Below are positions 16,753 through 24,769 of a stretch of 64,000 bases of DNA, piece after piece. The translations under genes were made by a program, and so were the position numbers. The notes beneath the pieces were generated by a model. That model saw only the letters and a program-made list of their open reading frames with translations, did not search any database and was not told where the DNA came from. Location: positions 4,075,532 to 4,139,531 of the forward strand of contig NZ_OZ244111.1 in NCBI RefSeq assembly GCF_965215655.1, read 5' to 3'. How positions within the stretch are numbered: the first letter of the stretch is position 1; each line of letters begins with the position of its first letter. The DNA is from Nioella sp965215655. GTDB taxonomy: Bacteria > Pseudomonadota > Alphaproteobacteria > Rhodobacterales > Rhodobacteraceae.

Positions 16753-17685
16753 CTATGCCTCCATCAGCTCGGTCACATGGGCAGCGACGGAGTCTGCAAG
16801 GGCATCAAGGTTGTAGCCGCCTTCCATCGACGACACGAGCCGCCCGCCGCAGGTGTCGTCTGCCACCTTGCACAGTTCCCGCGTGATCCAGGCAAAATCC
16901 TCGGTCGTCCAGTTGAGGTTGGCCAGAGGATCGTCGGCATGGGCGTCGAACCCGGCAGACAGGATGATCAATTCCGGCTGGTAGTCGCGCAACCGCTGGA
17001 ACAGCCGCGAGCCGTAGATGGAGCGCATGGTTTCCCCGTCGGAGCCCGGCGACAGTGGCACGTTCAAGATATTGCCATGCGCGCCGCGCTCATGGGCGGC
17101 GCCAGTGCCGGGATAAAGTGGCATCTGGTGGGACGAGATAAACAGCGTGCGCGGTTCGTCCCACAGAAGATCCTGCGTGCCGTTGCCGTGGTGCACGTCG
17201 AAATCGACGATGGCGACGCGGGACAGCCCGTGCCGGTCCAGCGCATGTTTCGCGGCGATGGCGACATTGCCGAACATGCAAAACCCCATGGCGCGAGTCT
17301 TTTCGGCGTGATGGCCGGGAGGCCGCGTGGCGACAAAAGCGTTCTTCGCCTCGCCCGCAAGCACCGCATCGACGGCGGCAAGGCAGCCGCCGACGCCGCG
17401 CAATGCGGCTTCCCACGTGCCGGGCGACATGGATGTATCGGGGTCGAGCGCGATCAACCCTTCCTGCGGCGCGGCCTCGCGGATCGCGGTGACATGGCTT
17501 TCGGGATGGGCGAGCAGCAGGTCGGCCTCTTCCGCCATGGGGGCCTCTCGCCGGTCGAGCGCGGCAAATTCAGGCGCGGAGAGCGCGCGGTTCACGTGTT
17601 CCAGCCGGGCGATCTGTTCCGGGTGGCCAAGCGGCATCTGGTGGCGCAGGCCCGCGTCATTCGTAAATAGCAGGGTCATGGACAT
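16753..17685 (-). CDS. Histone deacetylase family protein (first of tandem pair)
   Basis: A 310-residue paralogue of the next gene, with the same landmarks: RPPGHHAEKTRAMGFCMFGN, DFDVHHGNGTQDLLWDEPR and SAGFDAHADDPLANLNW, and MEGGYNLDAL at the end. Similarity is visible even at DNA level around the zinc site, so the pair arose by duplication. It starts two bases after petR, which suggests co-transcription with the regulator. Substrate unknown; acetylpolyamine or protein deacetylation are the usual candidates. Confidence 0.9.
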   Translation of the reverse strand: MSMTLLFTNDAGLRHQMPLGHPEQIARLEHVNRALSAPEFAALDRREAPMAEEADLLLAHPESHVTAIREAAPQEGLIALDPDTSMSPGTWEAALRGVGGCLAAVDAVLAGEAKNAFVATRPPGHHAEKTRAMGFCMFGNVAIAAKHALDRHGLSRVAIVDFDVHHGNGTQDLLWDEPRTLFISSHQMPLYPGTGAAHERGAHGNILNVPLSPGSDGETMRSIYGSRLFQRLRDYQPELIILSAGFDAHADDPLANLNWTTEDFAWITRELCKVADDTCGGRLVSSMEGGYNLDALADSVAAHVTELMEA

Positions 17686-17687
17686 CC

Positions 17688-18401
17688 TCAGTCGGGGGCC
17701 AGCATGTAGCCCGCGCCGCGTACCGTTTGCAGGTAGCGCGGCTGTTTCGGGTCGGCCTCAATCTTGCGGCGCAGCCGGGTGATCTGCACATCAACGGCGC
17801 GTTCCTGGCTGGTGCTGCTGCCCACGCCCTTGTCGCGGCCCAGATCCTCGACCAACTGAGTGCGGCTGACGGGTTCGTTCGGACAGGCAGAGAAGATCCG
17901 CATCAGCGCCGATTCCGTTGCGGTCAGGCGGATGGGGGTTTGTCCCTGCCACATCTCACCCCGTTCAAGGTCGTACCGGATCGGCCCCAGATGCAGCATC
18001 TTGGGGGCCGATTGCGTTTCGGACACGCTTGGAACGCGCCGCAGGATGGCGTTGATCCGCAGCAGCAATTCGCGCGGCTCGAACGGTTTCGGCAGGTAGT
18101 CATCGGCCCCGGCTTCCAGCCCGGTGATCCGGTCGCTGGCCTCGCCCCTTGCCGTCAGCAGCATGATCGGGGTTGTCAGCTTTTCGCGCAGCGCCTTGGT
18201 CAGGCTGATCCCGTCTTCACCGGGCATCATCACATCCAGGACGATCAGGTCGAATTCCAACCCCTCCAGCAGTCGGCGCGCGTGGGCCGCATCGCGGGCG
18301 GCACTGACAATGAAGCCGTTGCGAATCAGGAACTTCTGAAGAAGACCGCGAATGCGCTCATCATCGTCGACGATCAGAAGATGGGCTGCCGGATCTGTCA
18401 T
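17688..18401 (-). CDS. petR: Response regulator PetR (OmpR type)
   Basis: A 237-residue two-domain regulator. The receiver domain has the acidic pair IVDDDERIRG, the phospho-aspartate in LIVLDVMMPGEDG and the late lysine in DDYLPKPFEPREL. The C-terminal winged helix has RLTATESALMRIFSACPNEPVSR and VQITRLRRKIEADPKQPRYL. Length and the partner petP match PetR of Rhodobacter capsulatus, needed for expression of the cytochrome bc1 operon. It overlaps petP by four bases. No sensor kinase lies beside it. Confidence 0.88.
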   Translation of the reverse strand: MTDPAAHLLIVDDDERIRGLLQKFLIRNGFIVSAARDAAHARRLLEGLEFDLIVLDVMMPGEDGISLTKALREKLTTPIMLLTARGEASDRITGLEAGADDYLPKPFEPRELLLRINAILRRVPSVSETQSAPKMLHLGPIRYDLERGEMWQGQTPIRLTATESALMRIFSACPNEPVSRTQLVEDLGRDKGVGSSTSQERAVDVQITRLRRKIEADPKQPRYLQTVRGAGYMLAPD

Positions 18402-18916
18402 GCGCCTCCCTCGGTGTTGGAAAGGTAATGATGGCGAAGTTCAGGGTCCATCATCTGTTCCAGCACCGTGCGGAAGCCCGCCACTGCGTCGGGTCCGGCA
18501 GCACGATAGGCAGCCCGCATCCGGGTGCGTTGTGCCTCGGACAATTCACGTTCCAGTGCAATGCCCTGCTCGGTCAGGTACAGGTGACGTTCGCGTTTAT
18601 CTCGGGTGCCGACGCGGCTTTCGACAAGGCCGTCCTCGACCAGTGTGCGCAACACCCGGTTCAGAGATTGCTTGGTGACGCCCAGAATGGCCAGCAGATT
18701 GTTTACCGTGGTGCCGGGGCTGCGGTTGATGAAGTGGATCGCCCGGTGATGAGCGCGCCCATATGCGTGGTTTTCGAGAATGCGGTCCGGGTCGGCGGTA
18801 AATCCGCGATAAGCGAAGAACATCGCCTCGATCCCGCGCCGAAGCTGTTCGTCGGTCAGAAAAAGCAGGCTTTCCCCGCTGCTTGCAGAAGACTGTGCCG
18901 CACCGCGTTCGGCCAT
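18398..18916 (-). CDS. petP: MarR family regulator PetP
   Basis: A 172-residue winged-helix regulator. The core reads HFINRSPGTTVNNLLAILGV then TKQSLNRVLRTLVEDGLVESRVG, with a wing TRDKRERHLYLTEQG. The MarR family and its overlap with an OmpR-type regulator of PetR length identify it as PetP, known from Rhodobacter capsulatus as part of petPR, which governs cytochrome bc1 genes. It opens the long run petP-petR-HDAC-HDAC-xseB-ispA-dxs and is divergent from ilvE. Confidence 0.87.
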   Translation of the reverse strand: MAERGAAQSSASSGESLLFLTDEQLRRGIEAMFFAYRGFTADPDRILENHAYGRAHHRAIHFINRSPGTTVNNLLAILGVTKQSLNRVLRTLVEDGLVESRVGTRDKRERHLYLTEQGIALERELSEAQRTRMRAAYRAAGPDAVAGFRTVLEQMMDPELRHHYLSNTEGGA

Positions 18917-18969
18917 GAAATGCGTTCCCCCCGGGGTCCTGTCGCCTTTTGCCCGACTTTATGTCAGCC

Positions 18970-19050
18970 TTGTTGACTTTCCAAGAATCAATTGTTACCG
19001 AATGTCCGGTTTTGCGTAATTTTATGTCCGGTTCGGACGTATTTTGCGCA
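18970..19050. promoter_or_regulatory. petP / ilvE divergent control region
   Basis: Two copies of ATGTCCGGTT lie at 19002-19011 and 19024-19033, 22 bases apart (two helical turns), each followed by a TTTTGCG nearby. The second copy is part of the palindrome GTCCGGTTCGGAC (19026-19038). Closer to petP is TTGTTGACTTTCC, whose GTTGACTTT matches half of the operator-like boxes at 24643-24712. These look like regulator sites shared by two divergent promoters. Confidence 0.4.
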
Positions 19051-19091
19051 ACAAACCGAAAATGCCAAGACCCCTGCCGAAGGTGAACACA

Positions 19092-19961
19092 ATGGGCGCT
19101 GCTTACGACGATCGCGACGGAACCATCTGGATGGATGGCAAACTCATCCCCTGGCGGGATGCGAATGTACATATTCTGACCCATGCGATGCACTACGCCT
19201 CTTCCGTGTTCGAGGGTGAGCGCGCCTATAATGGCAAGATCTTCAAAAGCCGCCTGCATTCGGAGCGTCTGCATTTCTCCGCCGGGCAGCTCGATTTCCA
19301 GATTCCTTGGACCGTGGACGAAATCGAGGCCGCCAAGCAGGAGGTCCTTACAGCGAATGGCCTGACTGACGCCTATGTGCGCGCTGTTGCGTGGCGTGGC
19401 GCGGGTGAGGATATGGGCGTCGCCTCTGCCAAGAACCCCGTCCGGCTGGCCATCGCCGCCTGGGAATGGGGTGCCTACTATGGTGACGCAAAGATGAAGG
19501 GCGCCAAGCTGGACATTTCCAAGTGGAAACGTCCCAGCCCCGAAACGATCCCAAGCCACGCCAAGGCCGCCGGTCTCTACATGATCTGCACGCTGTCGAA
19601 ACACGCGGCAGAGGCCAAGGGCTGTTCCGACGCTATGATGTTCGACTATCGCGGCTATGTGGCCGAGGCGACCGGGGCCAATATCTTCTTCGTCAAGGAT
19701 GGCGAAGTGCACACGCCGCTGCCCGACTGCTTCCTCAATGGCCTGACCCGCCAGACCGTGGTGGGCATGTTGAAAGACCGTCAGATCAAGGTGCATGAAC
19801 GCCACATCATGCCGGAGGAACTGGAAAGCTTCCAGCAATGCTGGCTGACCGGGACCGCGGCAGAGGTCACGCCCGTGGGCCAGATCGGCGACTACAACTT
19901 TGAAGTCGGCGCCATCGCCCGCGAGATCGCGGAAGGCTATGAGAAGCTGGTGCGGGAGTAG
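19092..19961 (+). CDS. ilvE: Branched-chain amino acid aminotransferase
   Basis: Class IV PLP aminotransferase that interconverts leucine, isoleucine and valine with their 2-oxo acids. The 289-residue protein has the ALP motif HAMHYASSVFEGERAYNG, a conserved RAVAWRGAGEDMG, the PLP lysine region SHAKAAGLYMICTLSK, and DYRGYVAEATGANIFFVKDG. The start at ATG 19092 has GAAGGTG just upstream; the open frame reaches further back, but without family similarity. It is divergent from petP and ends in a strong terminator. Confidence 0.95.
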   Translation: MGAAYDDRDGTIWMDGKLIPWRDANVHILTHAMHYASSVFEGERAYNGKIFKSRLHSERLHFSAGQLDFQIPWTVDEIEAAKQEVLTANGLTDAYVRAVAWRGAGEDMGVASAKNPVRLAIAAWEWGAYYGDAKMKGAKLDISKWKRPSPETIPSHAKAAGLYMICTLSKHAAEAKGCSDAMMFDYRGYVAEATGANIFFVKDGEVHTPLPDCFLNGLTRQTVVGMLKDRQIKVHERHIMPEELESFQQCWLTGTAAEVTPVGQIGDYNFEVGAIAREIAEGYEKLVRE

Positions 19962-19962
19962 G

Positions 19963-19981
19963 TGATCCGAGTATTTTGGAC
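19963..19981 (-). repeat. Dispersed intergenic repeat, short reverse copy
   Basis: Read on the minus strand, this is GTCCAAAATACTCGGATCA, matching the core of the elements at 1454, 12511 and 28691. It lies two bases after the ilvE stop and directly before its terminator. Confidence 0.5.
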
Positions 19982-20013
19982 AAACCGCGCCCCTTCTTCC
20001 GGCGCGGTTTTTT
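19982..20013 (+). terminator. Rho-independent terminator of ilvE
   Basis: AAACCGCGCC and GGCGCGGTTT form a 10-base perfect stem around a nine-base pyrimidine-rich loop (CCTTCTTCC), ending in TTTTTT. Confidence 0.92.
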
Positions 20014-20362
20014 CGTATCCAATGCGTGCAGCCTCGGTTTGAATCAAGTCGCTCAGCACCGAGGAAATCGCGAAGGGCGCAAGGGGGTCGTTGACGGCAT
20101 CGTTTCGCTCACTCTTCATGACAAGAGACCGTCCCCGCCCACGTCTGAAATCGCCATGTCCTGCGTGCCCTGGTTCCGGACGGGACGTCAATTGACTCCT
20201 TGTCGGACGAAGGTCTGAAGGACTGGCCGTCTCATTCCGGTTTTGGCCACTTAGGCAACAGATTACATCTTCGAACCTGAAGAATGCTTGATCCGGAAGC
20301 CTTTACCGGCAAGTCTTGACCAAGCGGCGAGCCGCACAATGAGAATGATTGGAGGAATTACC
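20014..20362. other. Intergenic region without a supported gene
   Basis: About 350 bases between the ilvE terminator and the OmpA-family gene. The open frames here lack a good ribosome site and look random in composition. A palindromic CTTCGAACCTGAAG lies near 20270. The promoter of the downstream gene must be here, but I cannot place it. Confidence 0.4.
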
Positions 20363-22159
20363 TTGAAATTCTTAGCCACGGCCCTGTTCGGCCTATTTGC
20401 GATGTCGGCGGTAGCCATGGCCTGTCCGACATTCAACCAGACCGGGGCGAGCCATACGCTAACCGGTCAGCAGCTTTACAGCCCGCAGAGTTACTCTGTC
20501 GTTGCCGGCGGACAGAACCCGCTGCAGAACTGCGGCTTCAGCAATTTCGGCTATGTGACGACCGCGCCGGATTTCTCATTCTACCTGTCAGGGATGGACC
20601 AGTACTATCTGGTGGCTGATGTGGTCAGCCAGTGCGACGCGGTGCTGCTGGTCAACACCGCCAATGCGAGCTGGCTGTTCGACGATGATTCCAACGGCAA
20701 CCTCGACCCGCGGATCGAGATCCGGGGGGCTGCCAATCTCAATGGTCGGGTGGATGTCTGGGTCGGCACCTATGACGGGTCCTATTGCAACGCGACGCTG
20801 AATATGGAGACCTGGCTTGCTCAGGCCCCCGCACCCCAGCCGCAACCGCAGCCCCAGCCACAGGCGAATTGCCCGAGCTATGCCTATACGGGGCAGGAGG
20901 TCTCGCTGACCGGCCAGCAACTCTACACGCCGCAGCGATATAATGTGAATGCGGGCGGCCCGACTCCCCTGGCCACCTGTCCGTCCGGGGGTCTGGGCTA
21001 TGCCTACGCGGTGCCGCACTATTCCTTCTACCTCTCCGGCATGGAAGGCTATCAGCGGTTGGAAATCGAGGTTGAGGGCCAGTGCGATACGACGCTTCTG
21101 GTCAACACCCCCTCGACCCAGTGGTATTTCGACGATGACAGCCGCGGGAACCTGCAGCCGCTTCTGAACCTCGCTTCCTCTGACGCTCTCAATGGCCGGC
21201 TGGACGTCTGGGTTGGCACCTATGACGGCGCGACCTGCCTTGGCGTGCTGGAACTGGAAACCTGGGAGCCGGTCAATGTGGCGCCGCCCGCACCGCCCTC
21301 CATGGCCCTGCCCGATGGGTATTTCCGACTGACCACGATGTTCCGGGAAGGCTTCTCGGAATGTCTTGAAGGAAATCAGGCCGCGAGCGGACCGGCCTTC
21401 ATGGACCGGTGTCAGAACGTCACCGGCCAGCTCTGGCGTGCCATGCCCGTTGATGGCGGCTATTACCGCTTGACCACCGCCTTCCGCGAGGGGGCCAATG
21501 AATGCCTTGAGGGCAACCAGATCAATGGGGCAGCCATGAACGGCGCCGCCTTCATGGACAGCTGTCAGGATGTGAGCGGCCAGCTTTGGCGGGCCGTTCC
21601 GGCGGGCGACGGCTATTTCCGCCTGACCACGATGTTCCGTGAAAACGCGGGCGAGTGCCTTGAGGGCAACCAGGCCAACGGCGCGACCCTGAACGGGGCG
21701 GCCTTCATGGATATGTGTCAGGATGTGAGCGGCCAGTACTGGCGGGCCATCCCCGCGGAACTGGTGCAGCAGGTCGATATCGACGCGACGGCCGAGGTGA
21801 TCCAGGGGCAGCTGGAAACCGCTGGCATGACCAACCTGCCGATCAACTTCGAGTTTGACTCGGCAACGCTCACGCCGCAGGCCCGCGCCCTCGTGGCACG
21901 TCTCGCACAGGCGATCTTCGACGCCGGGCTCTCTGGACGGGCCTTCGAGGTGCAGGGCCATACCGATGCGTCGGGGGCCGCGAGCTACAATCTGGACCTG
22001 TCGAACCGGCGGGCGCAGGCGGTGATCGAGGAACTGGTCAATGTCCACGGCATCAACCGCGCCTTGCTAACGCCCGTGGGCTACGGTGAAACCCGCCTGA
22101 TCAACCCCTCATCGCCCAATGCGGCGGAGAACCGGCGCGTGGAAATCCTCCTGCGCTAA
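20363..22159 (+). CDS. Secreted OmpA-family protein with beta and lectin-like repeats
   Basis: I chose TTG at 20363 because GGAGGA lies six bases upstream and the product then begins with a normal signal peptide (KFLATALFGLFAMSAVAMA). About 598 residues. After the signal come two homologous ~105-residue units, each with SLTGQQLYTPQ-like and FYLSGM...LLVNT...FDDDS.GNL...LDVWVGTYDG blocks, joined by a PQPQPQPQ linker. Next are three ~50-residue repeats of the form GYFRLTTMFREG..ECLEGNQ..AAFMD.CQ..SGQLWRA, reminiscent of ricin-type QxW lectin units. The C-terminal OmpA domain (INFEFDSATLTPQA, EVQGHTDASG, NRRAQAVIEELV) should bind peptidoglycan. Role unknown; likely periplasmic or outer-membrane anchored. 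Confidence 0.82.
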   Translation: MKFLATALFGLFAMSAVAMACPTFNQTGASHTLTGQQLYSPQSYSVVAGGQNPLQNCGFSNFGYVTTAPDFSFYLSGMDQYYLVADVVSQCDAVLLVNTANASWLFDDDSNGNLDPRIEIRGAANLNGRVDVWVGTYDGSYCNATLNMETWLAQAPAPQPQPQPQPQANCPSYAYTGQEVSLTGQQLYTPQRYNVNAGGPTPLATCPSGGLGYAYAVPHYSFYLSGMEGYQRLEIEVEGQCDTTLLVNTPSTQWYFDDDSRGNLQPLLNLASSDALNGRLDVWVGTYDGATCLGVLELETWEPVNVAPPAPPSMALPDGYFRLTTMFREGFSECLEGNQAASGPAFMDRCQNVTGQLWRAMPVDGGYYRLTTAFREGANECLEGNQINGAAMNGAAFMDSCQDVSGQLWRAVPAGDGYFRLTTMFRENAGECLEGNQANGATLNGAAFMDMCQDVSGQYWRAIPAELVQQVDIDATAEVIQGQLETAGMTNLPINFEFDSATLTPQARALVARLAQAIFDAGLSGRAFEVQGHTDASGAASYNLDLSNRRAQAVIEELVNVHGINRALLTPVGYGETRLINPSSPNAAENRRVEILLR

Positions 22160-22345
22160 GACCGGGAGTCGGGTGACAAAAGCCGGGGCGTATGAGTCAT
22201 GCGCCCCGGTTTCTATGCGATCAGACCACATTGCACGCGTTATCGCCCGCGCCGTGCTCTGGGCAATGCGCCTTGGATGGGCGTGGTGTTTCGGCCAGAA
22301 TTTTTTGTGGGTGCGGCTGGTATCACGCGCTGCCGAGCGAGCGGC

Positions 22346-22816
22346 TTACACACGATGATAAGGGCTTCCCGCCAGGATCGACGCGGCGCGGTAGAGTTGT
22401 TCGGTGAGCATCACGCGGGCGAGCATGTGGGGCCAGACCATGGCCCCGAAGCTCAGCACCATGTCGGCCTGACCCACCAGCGAGGGGTCGATGCCGTCGG
22501 CACCGCCGATCAGGAACGCTATGTCCTGTGCGCCCTGGTCGCGGCGTTTGGCAAGAGCGCCCGCGAAATCGGGCGACGACATCACCCGCCCGCGTTCATC
22601 CAATGCGCAGACCGTCGCGCCCGTTGGGATCGCCTTGCGCAGCAGATCAGCCTCTGCCGGTTTGCCGCCGCCTTTCTTGTCTTCGACCTCCACCACACGC
22701 GTAGGGCCAAGGCCAAGCGCGCGGCCCGTGCGGTCGAAGCGTGTCAGGTAGTCAGAGACAAGATCAGCTTCTGGCCCGGCCCGAAGCCGGCCCACAACGC
22801 ATAAGGTCACCCGCAT
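22346..22816 (-). CDS. rlmH: 23S rRNA pseudouridine1915 N3-methyltransferase RlmH
   Basis: A 156-residue SPOUT methyltransferase. The knot region contains CALDERGRVMSSPDFAGALA, then IAFLIGGADGIDPSLV and the C-terminal AMVWPHMLARVMLTEQLYRA with ILAGSPYHR, all diagnostic. It methylates the pseudouridine at position 1915 in the ribosome decoding helix. It follows rsfS by six bases, the usual pairing. Confidence 0.96.
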   Translation of the reverse strand: MRVTLCVVGRLRAGPEADLVSDYLTRFDRTGRALGLGPTRVVEVEDKKGGGKPAEADLLRKAIPTGATVCALDERGRVMSSPDFAGALAKRRDQGAQDIAFLIGGADGIDPSLVGQADMVLSFGAMVWPHMLARVMLTEQLYRAASILAGSPYHRV

Positions 22817-22822
22817 GAAAGA

Positions 22823-23176
22823 TCAGACGCTGCCGGCGGGCAGCCACATCTTTTCAAGCTGGTAGAACTCCCGCACTTCGGGGCGGAAGACATGGACGAT
22901 CACATCGCCCGTGTCGATCAACACCCAATCGCCGGTGTCCTTGCCCTCGATCCGGGCGGTAAGCCCGAAGGTTTCCTTCAGCCGCGCGACCAGCTTTTCG
23001 GAGATCGCCGCCACCTGACGCGAGGAGCGACCGGAGGCGATGACCATGTGATCTGCCATCTGGGTCTTTCCGCGCAGGTCGATCTGGACGATCTCTTCTG
23101 CTTTGTCGTCGTCAAGGGATGCAAGAACCTCGGCAAGCAGGGTGTCGCTTGTCAGGTCTTTGGTCGGGCGCGTCAT
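22823..23176 (-). CDS. rsfS: Ribosome silencing factor RsfS
   Basis: Binds ribosomal protein uL14 and blocks subunit joining when nutrients run low. It has LDDDKAEEIVQIDLRGKTQM, ADHMVIASGRSSRQVAAISE and the terminal GDWVLIDTGDVIVHVFRPEV then REFYQLEKMW. The start is uncertain: ATG 23176 is the first Met before the conserved domain, but the frame is open to 23290, and an AAGGAGG precedes a CTG at 23227. rlmH follows after six bases. Confidence 0.92.
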   Translation of the reverse strand: MTRPTKDLTSDTLLAEVLASLDDDKAEEIVQIDLRGKTQMADHMVIASGRSSRQVAAISEKLVARLKETFGLTARIEGKDTGDWVLIDTGDVIVHVFRPEVREFYQLEKMWLPAGSV

Positions 23177-23384
23177 CTGCGCCACTGGTGCAGCCCCGGT
23201 GGTGGCTGCTTGAACAGGTCCAGTCAGGACGTGGTCCTCCTTCACAATACGCCGAAGATCCCCGGCGCCGGGATATGGCCAAGATAGCATTCGAGCGGGG
23301 CTGTCTCAACCAGCGGACTGATTCGCAAGCGGATTCAAACCGATTATTGTGGCCAATCGGTCGAAACAGGGTGTGGAAAACGAA

Positions 23385-23412
23385 AAACCCCGGCCGCTGG
23401 AGGCCGGGGTTT
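23385..23412 (-). terminator. Rho-independent terminator downstream of the 23435-24628 gene
   Basis: AAACCCCGGCC (23385-23395) pairs with GGCCGGGGTTT (23402-23412). Read on the minus strand, the stem is followed by TTTTT, so it ends the transcript of the multi-pass membrane protein gene. Confidence 0.88.
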
Positions 23413-23434
23413 CGGGAGGCACCTGACGAAGGGA

Positions 23435-24628
23435 TCAGGCGGGAACAGCGCCTTTCGGGGCCGGTGCGAAGTGCTTGCGGGCCAGCATCCAGACCAGGAC
23501 GATCATGCCCAGTTGCAGCGCCACGGCGATGCCCGAGATGGCCCAGTAGGCAACCGAGTACTTGGCGACGATGCCAGCGGCGACCAGACCCTTGTTCAGC
23601 CAGAAGTGGGTCATCACCGAGAGCGCAACACCGGGGCAGACCAGCGCATAGGACCCGGCGGAGGTTTCGGACCCGGTCACGAAGCGGGCGACGTAGCCCA
23701 CGCGGGACAGAACGGCGAGACCGAAGAGAGCGAAGATCACCTCGACAGACAGCAGTCGGGTCAGCAGCATCAGCGTGTCGGCGGCAGTGCCATGGGCCTC
23801 GAACGTGGTGTGCAGTCCGTGGTTCTGACGCAGCAGGGCGATGCCGATCACGGTCATCAGCGGGATAACCACCATCAGGGTCGGGGCCGCTTCGACATTG
23901 ACGCCATGTTCCAGCATCGACCGCATGCTCATGACCAGCACGATCAGCGCAAGGATTATGGCGGTGGTGATGAAGAAGGTGGACAGCACCAGGCTGACAC
24001 CCACGGTCAGGGTGGCTCCGGACATTGCTGCCGGGGCGGCGAGGCCCACGCCGATCATCGCCAGGGCAAAGGCGGGCAGCATCTGGGCGAAGCTGTTATT
24101 GGCGGAACAGTCGAAGCCACCGGAATGCAGGCGTTCCTTGATGAAGTGACCCAGTTCCCTGAAGGCGATCCAGCCGATGGCAAGGAAGGCTGCCAGCGCG
24201 GCGGGGAACAGGTATTCGACAATGTTCCACAGGCCGGGCACGAAGGTCAGGCCCAGGATGAACATGGCGTTCACGGACATCGCCAGCGCAAGAGGCATCG
24301 CCAGAACCTGGCTGCCCGCGTTGGATCGCGCGAAGGTTTCATAGGCGTCCGAGCGGCGGAACTCTGCAAAGCGGCGCAGGTTGAAGGCCAGAAGCTTGAG
24401 GTTGAGGAAGCCGAAAATGGCGATTCCGGCCCAGGCAACCAGGATCATCGCCTGTTGCATCAGGGTGCCGCCGGTCAGCAACGGCCATGCATCTTCAAAG
24501 ATCGGAACCGGACGGCCGGTATGCGGAACCCAGAACATCAGCCACATGAAGAACGTAACGGTGAGGCCGCCCGCGCCAAGCGAGGCGAGGAAATAAAGCG
24601 GCGAATAGCGGTTTTCGGCGACGGTCAT
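23435..24628 (-). CDS. Multi-pass inner-membrane protein, TsoY-like
   Basis: A 397-residue protein with about ten long hydrophobic segments, starting at ATG 24628 behind AAAGGAGTG. I believe databases hold such proteins as TsoY family, but cannot confirm that here. Polar islands include LHSGGFDCSANNSFAQMLPA near the middle and VTGSETSAGSYALVCPGVAL, and the short soluble loops contain several His and Arg residues. The upstream region carries two operator-like direct repeats. The protein may be a transporter for a small anion or acid, but no function is established. Confidence 0.6.
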   Translation of the reverse strand: MTVAENRYSPLYFLASLGAGGLTVTFFMWLMFWVPHTGRPVPIFEDAWPLLTGGTLMQQAMILVAWAGIAIFGFLNLKLLAFNLRRFAEFRRSDAYETFARSNAGSQVLAMPLALAMSVNAMFILGLTFVPGLWNIVEYLFPAALAAFLAIGWIAFRELGHFIKERLHSGGFDCSANNSFAQMLPAFALAMIGVGLAAPAAMSGATLTVGVSLVLSTFFITTAIILALIVLVMSMRSMLEHGVNVEAAPTLMVVIPLMTVIGIALLRQNHGLHTTFEAHGTAADTLMLLTRLLSVEVIFALFGLAVLSRVGYVARFVTGSETSAGSYALVCPGVALSVMTHFWLNKGLVAAGIVAKYSVAYWAISGIAVALQLGMIVLVWMLARKHFAPAPKGAVPA

Positions 24629-24642
24629 CTCTGGCACTCCTT

Positions 24643-24712
24643 TAATTGACATTGGTAACTAAATACGCGGCCAGGGGGCGAGTCGCAACAATAAAGTTGA
24701 CTTTGTTAACTA
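24643..24712. promoter_or_regulatory. Paired operator-like repeats upstream of the TsoY-like gene
   Basis: Two 19-base boxes in the same orientation, AAGTTGACTTTGTTAACTA (24694-24712) and TAATTGACATTGGTAACTA (24643-24661), agree at 15 of 19 positions. The first is nearly palindromic, with arms AGTTGAC and GTTAACT around TTT. The second lies just before the ribosome site. This is the look of a MarR-type or similar dimeric repressor site; the regulator is unknown. Confidence 0.5.
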
Positions 24713-24769
24713 CAAAGGTGTCGCACCCCGTTTACCGGCTGTTAACCACCCCGGCCCAAGACTGGGCGC

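Noticed and set aside
18597..19838. Minus-strand open frame joining the start of petP to antisense of ilvE
   Set aside because: It crosses the divergent promoter region and overlaps two supported genes in other frames.
20869..22100. Ricin-type lectin function for the OmpA-family protein
   Set aside because: The three repeats resemble QxW units, but each keeps only part of the motif. I report the resemblance and do not call carbohydrate binding.
23435..24628. Selenoprotein version of the TsoY-like gene
   Set aside because: The frame is continuous without an in-frame TGA; the cysteines present are ordinary TGC/TGT codons.
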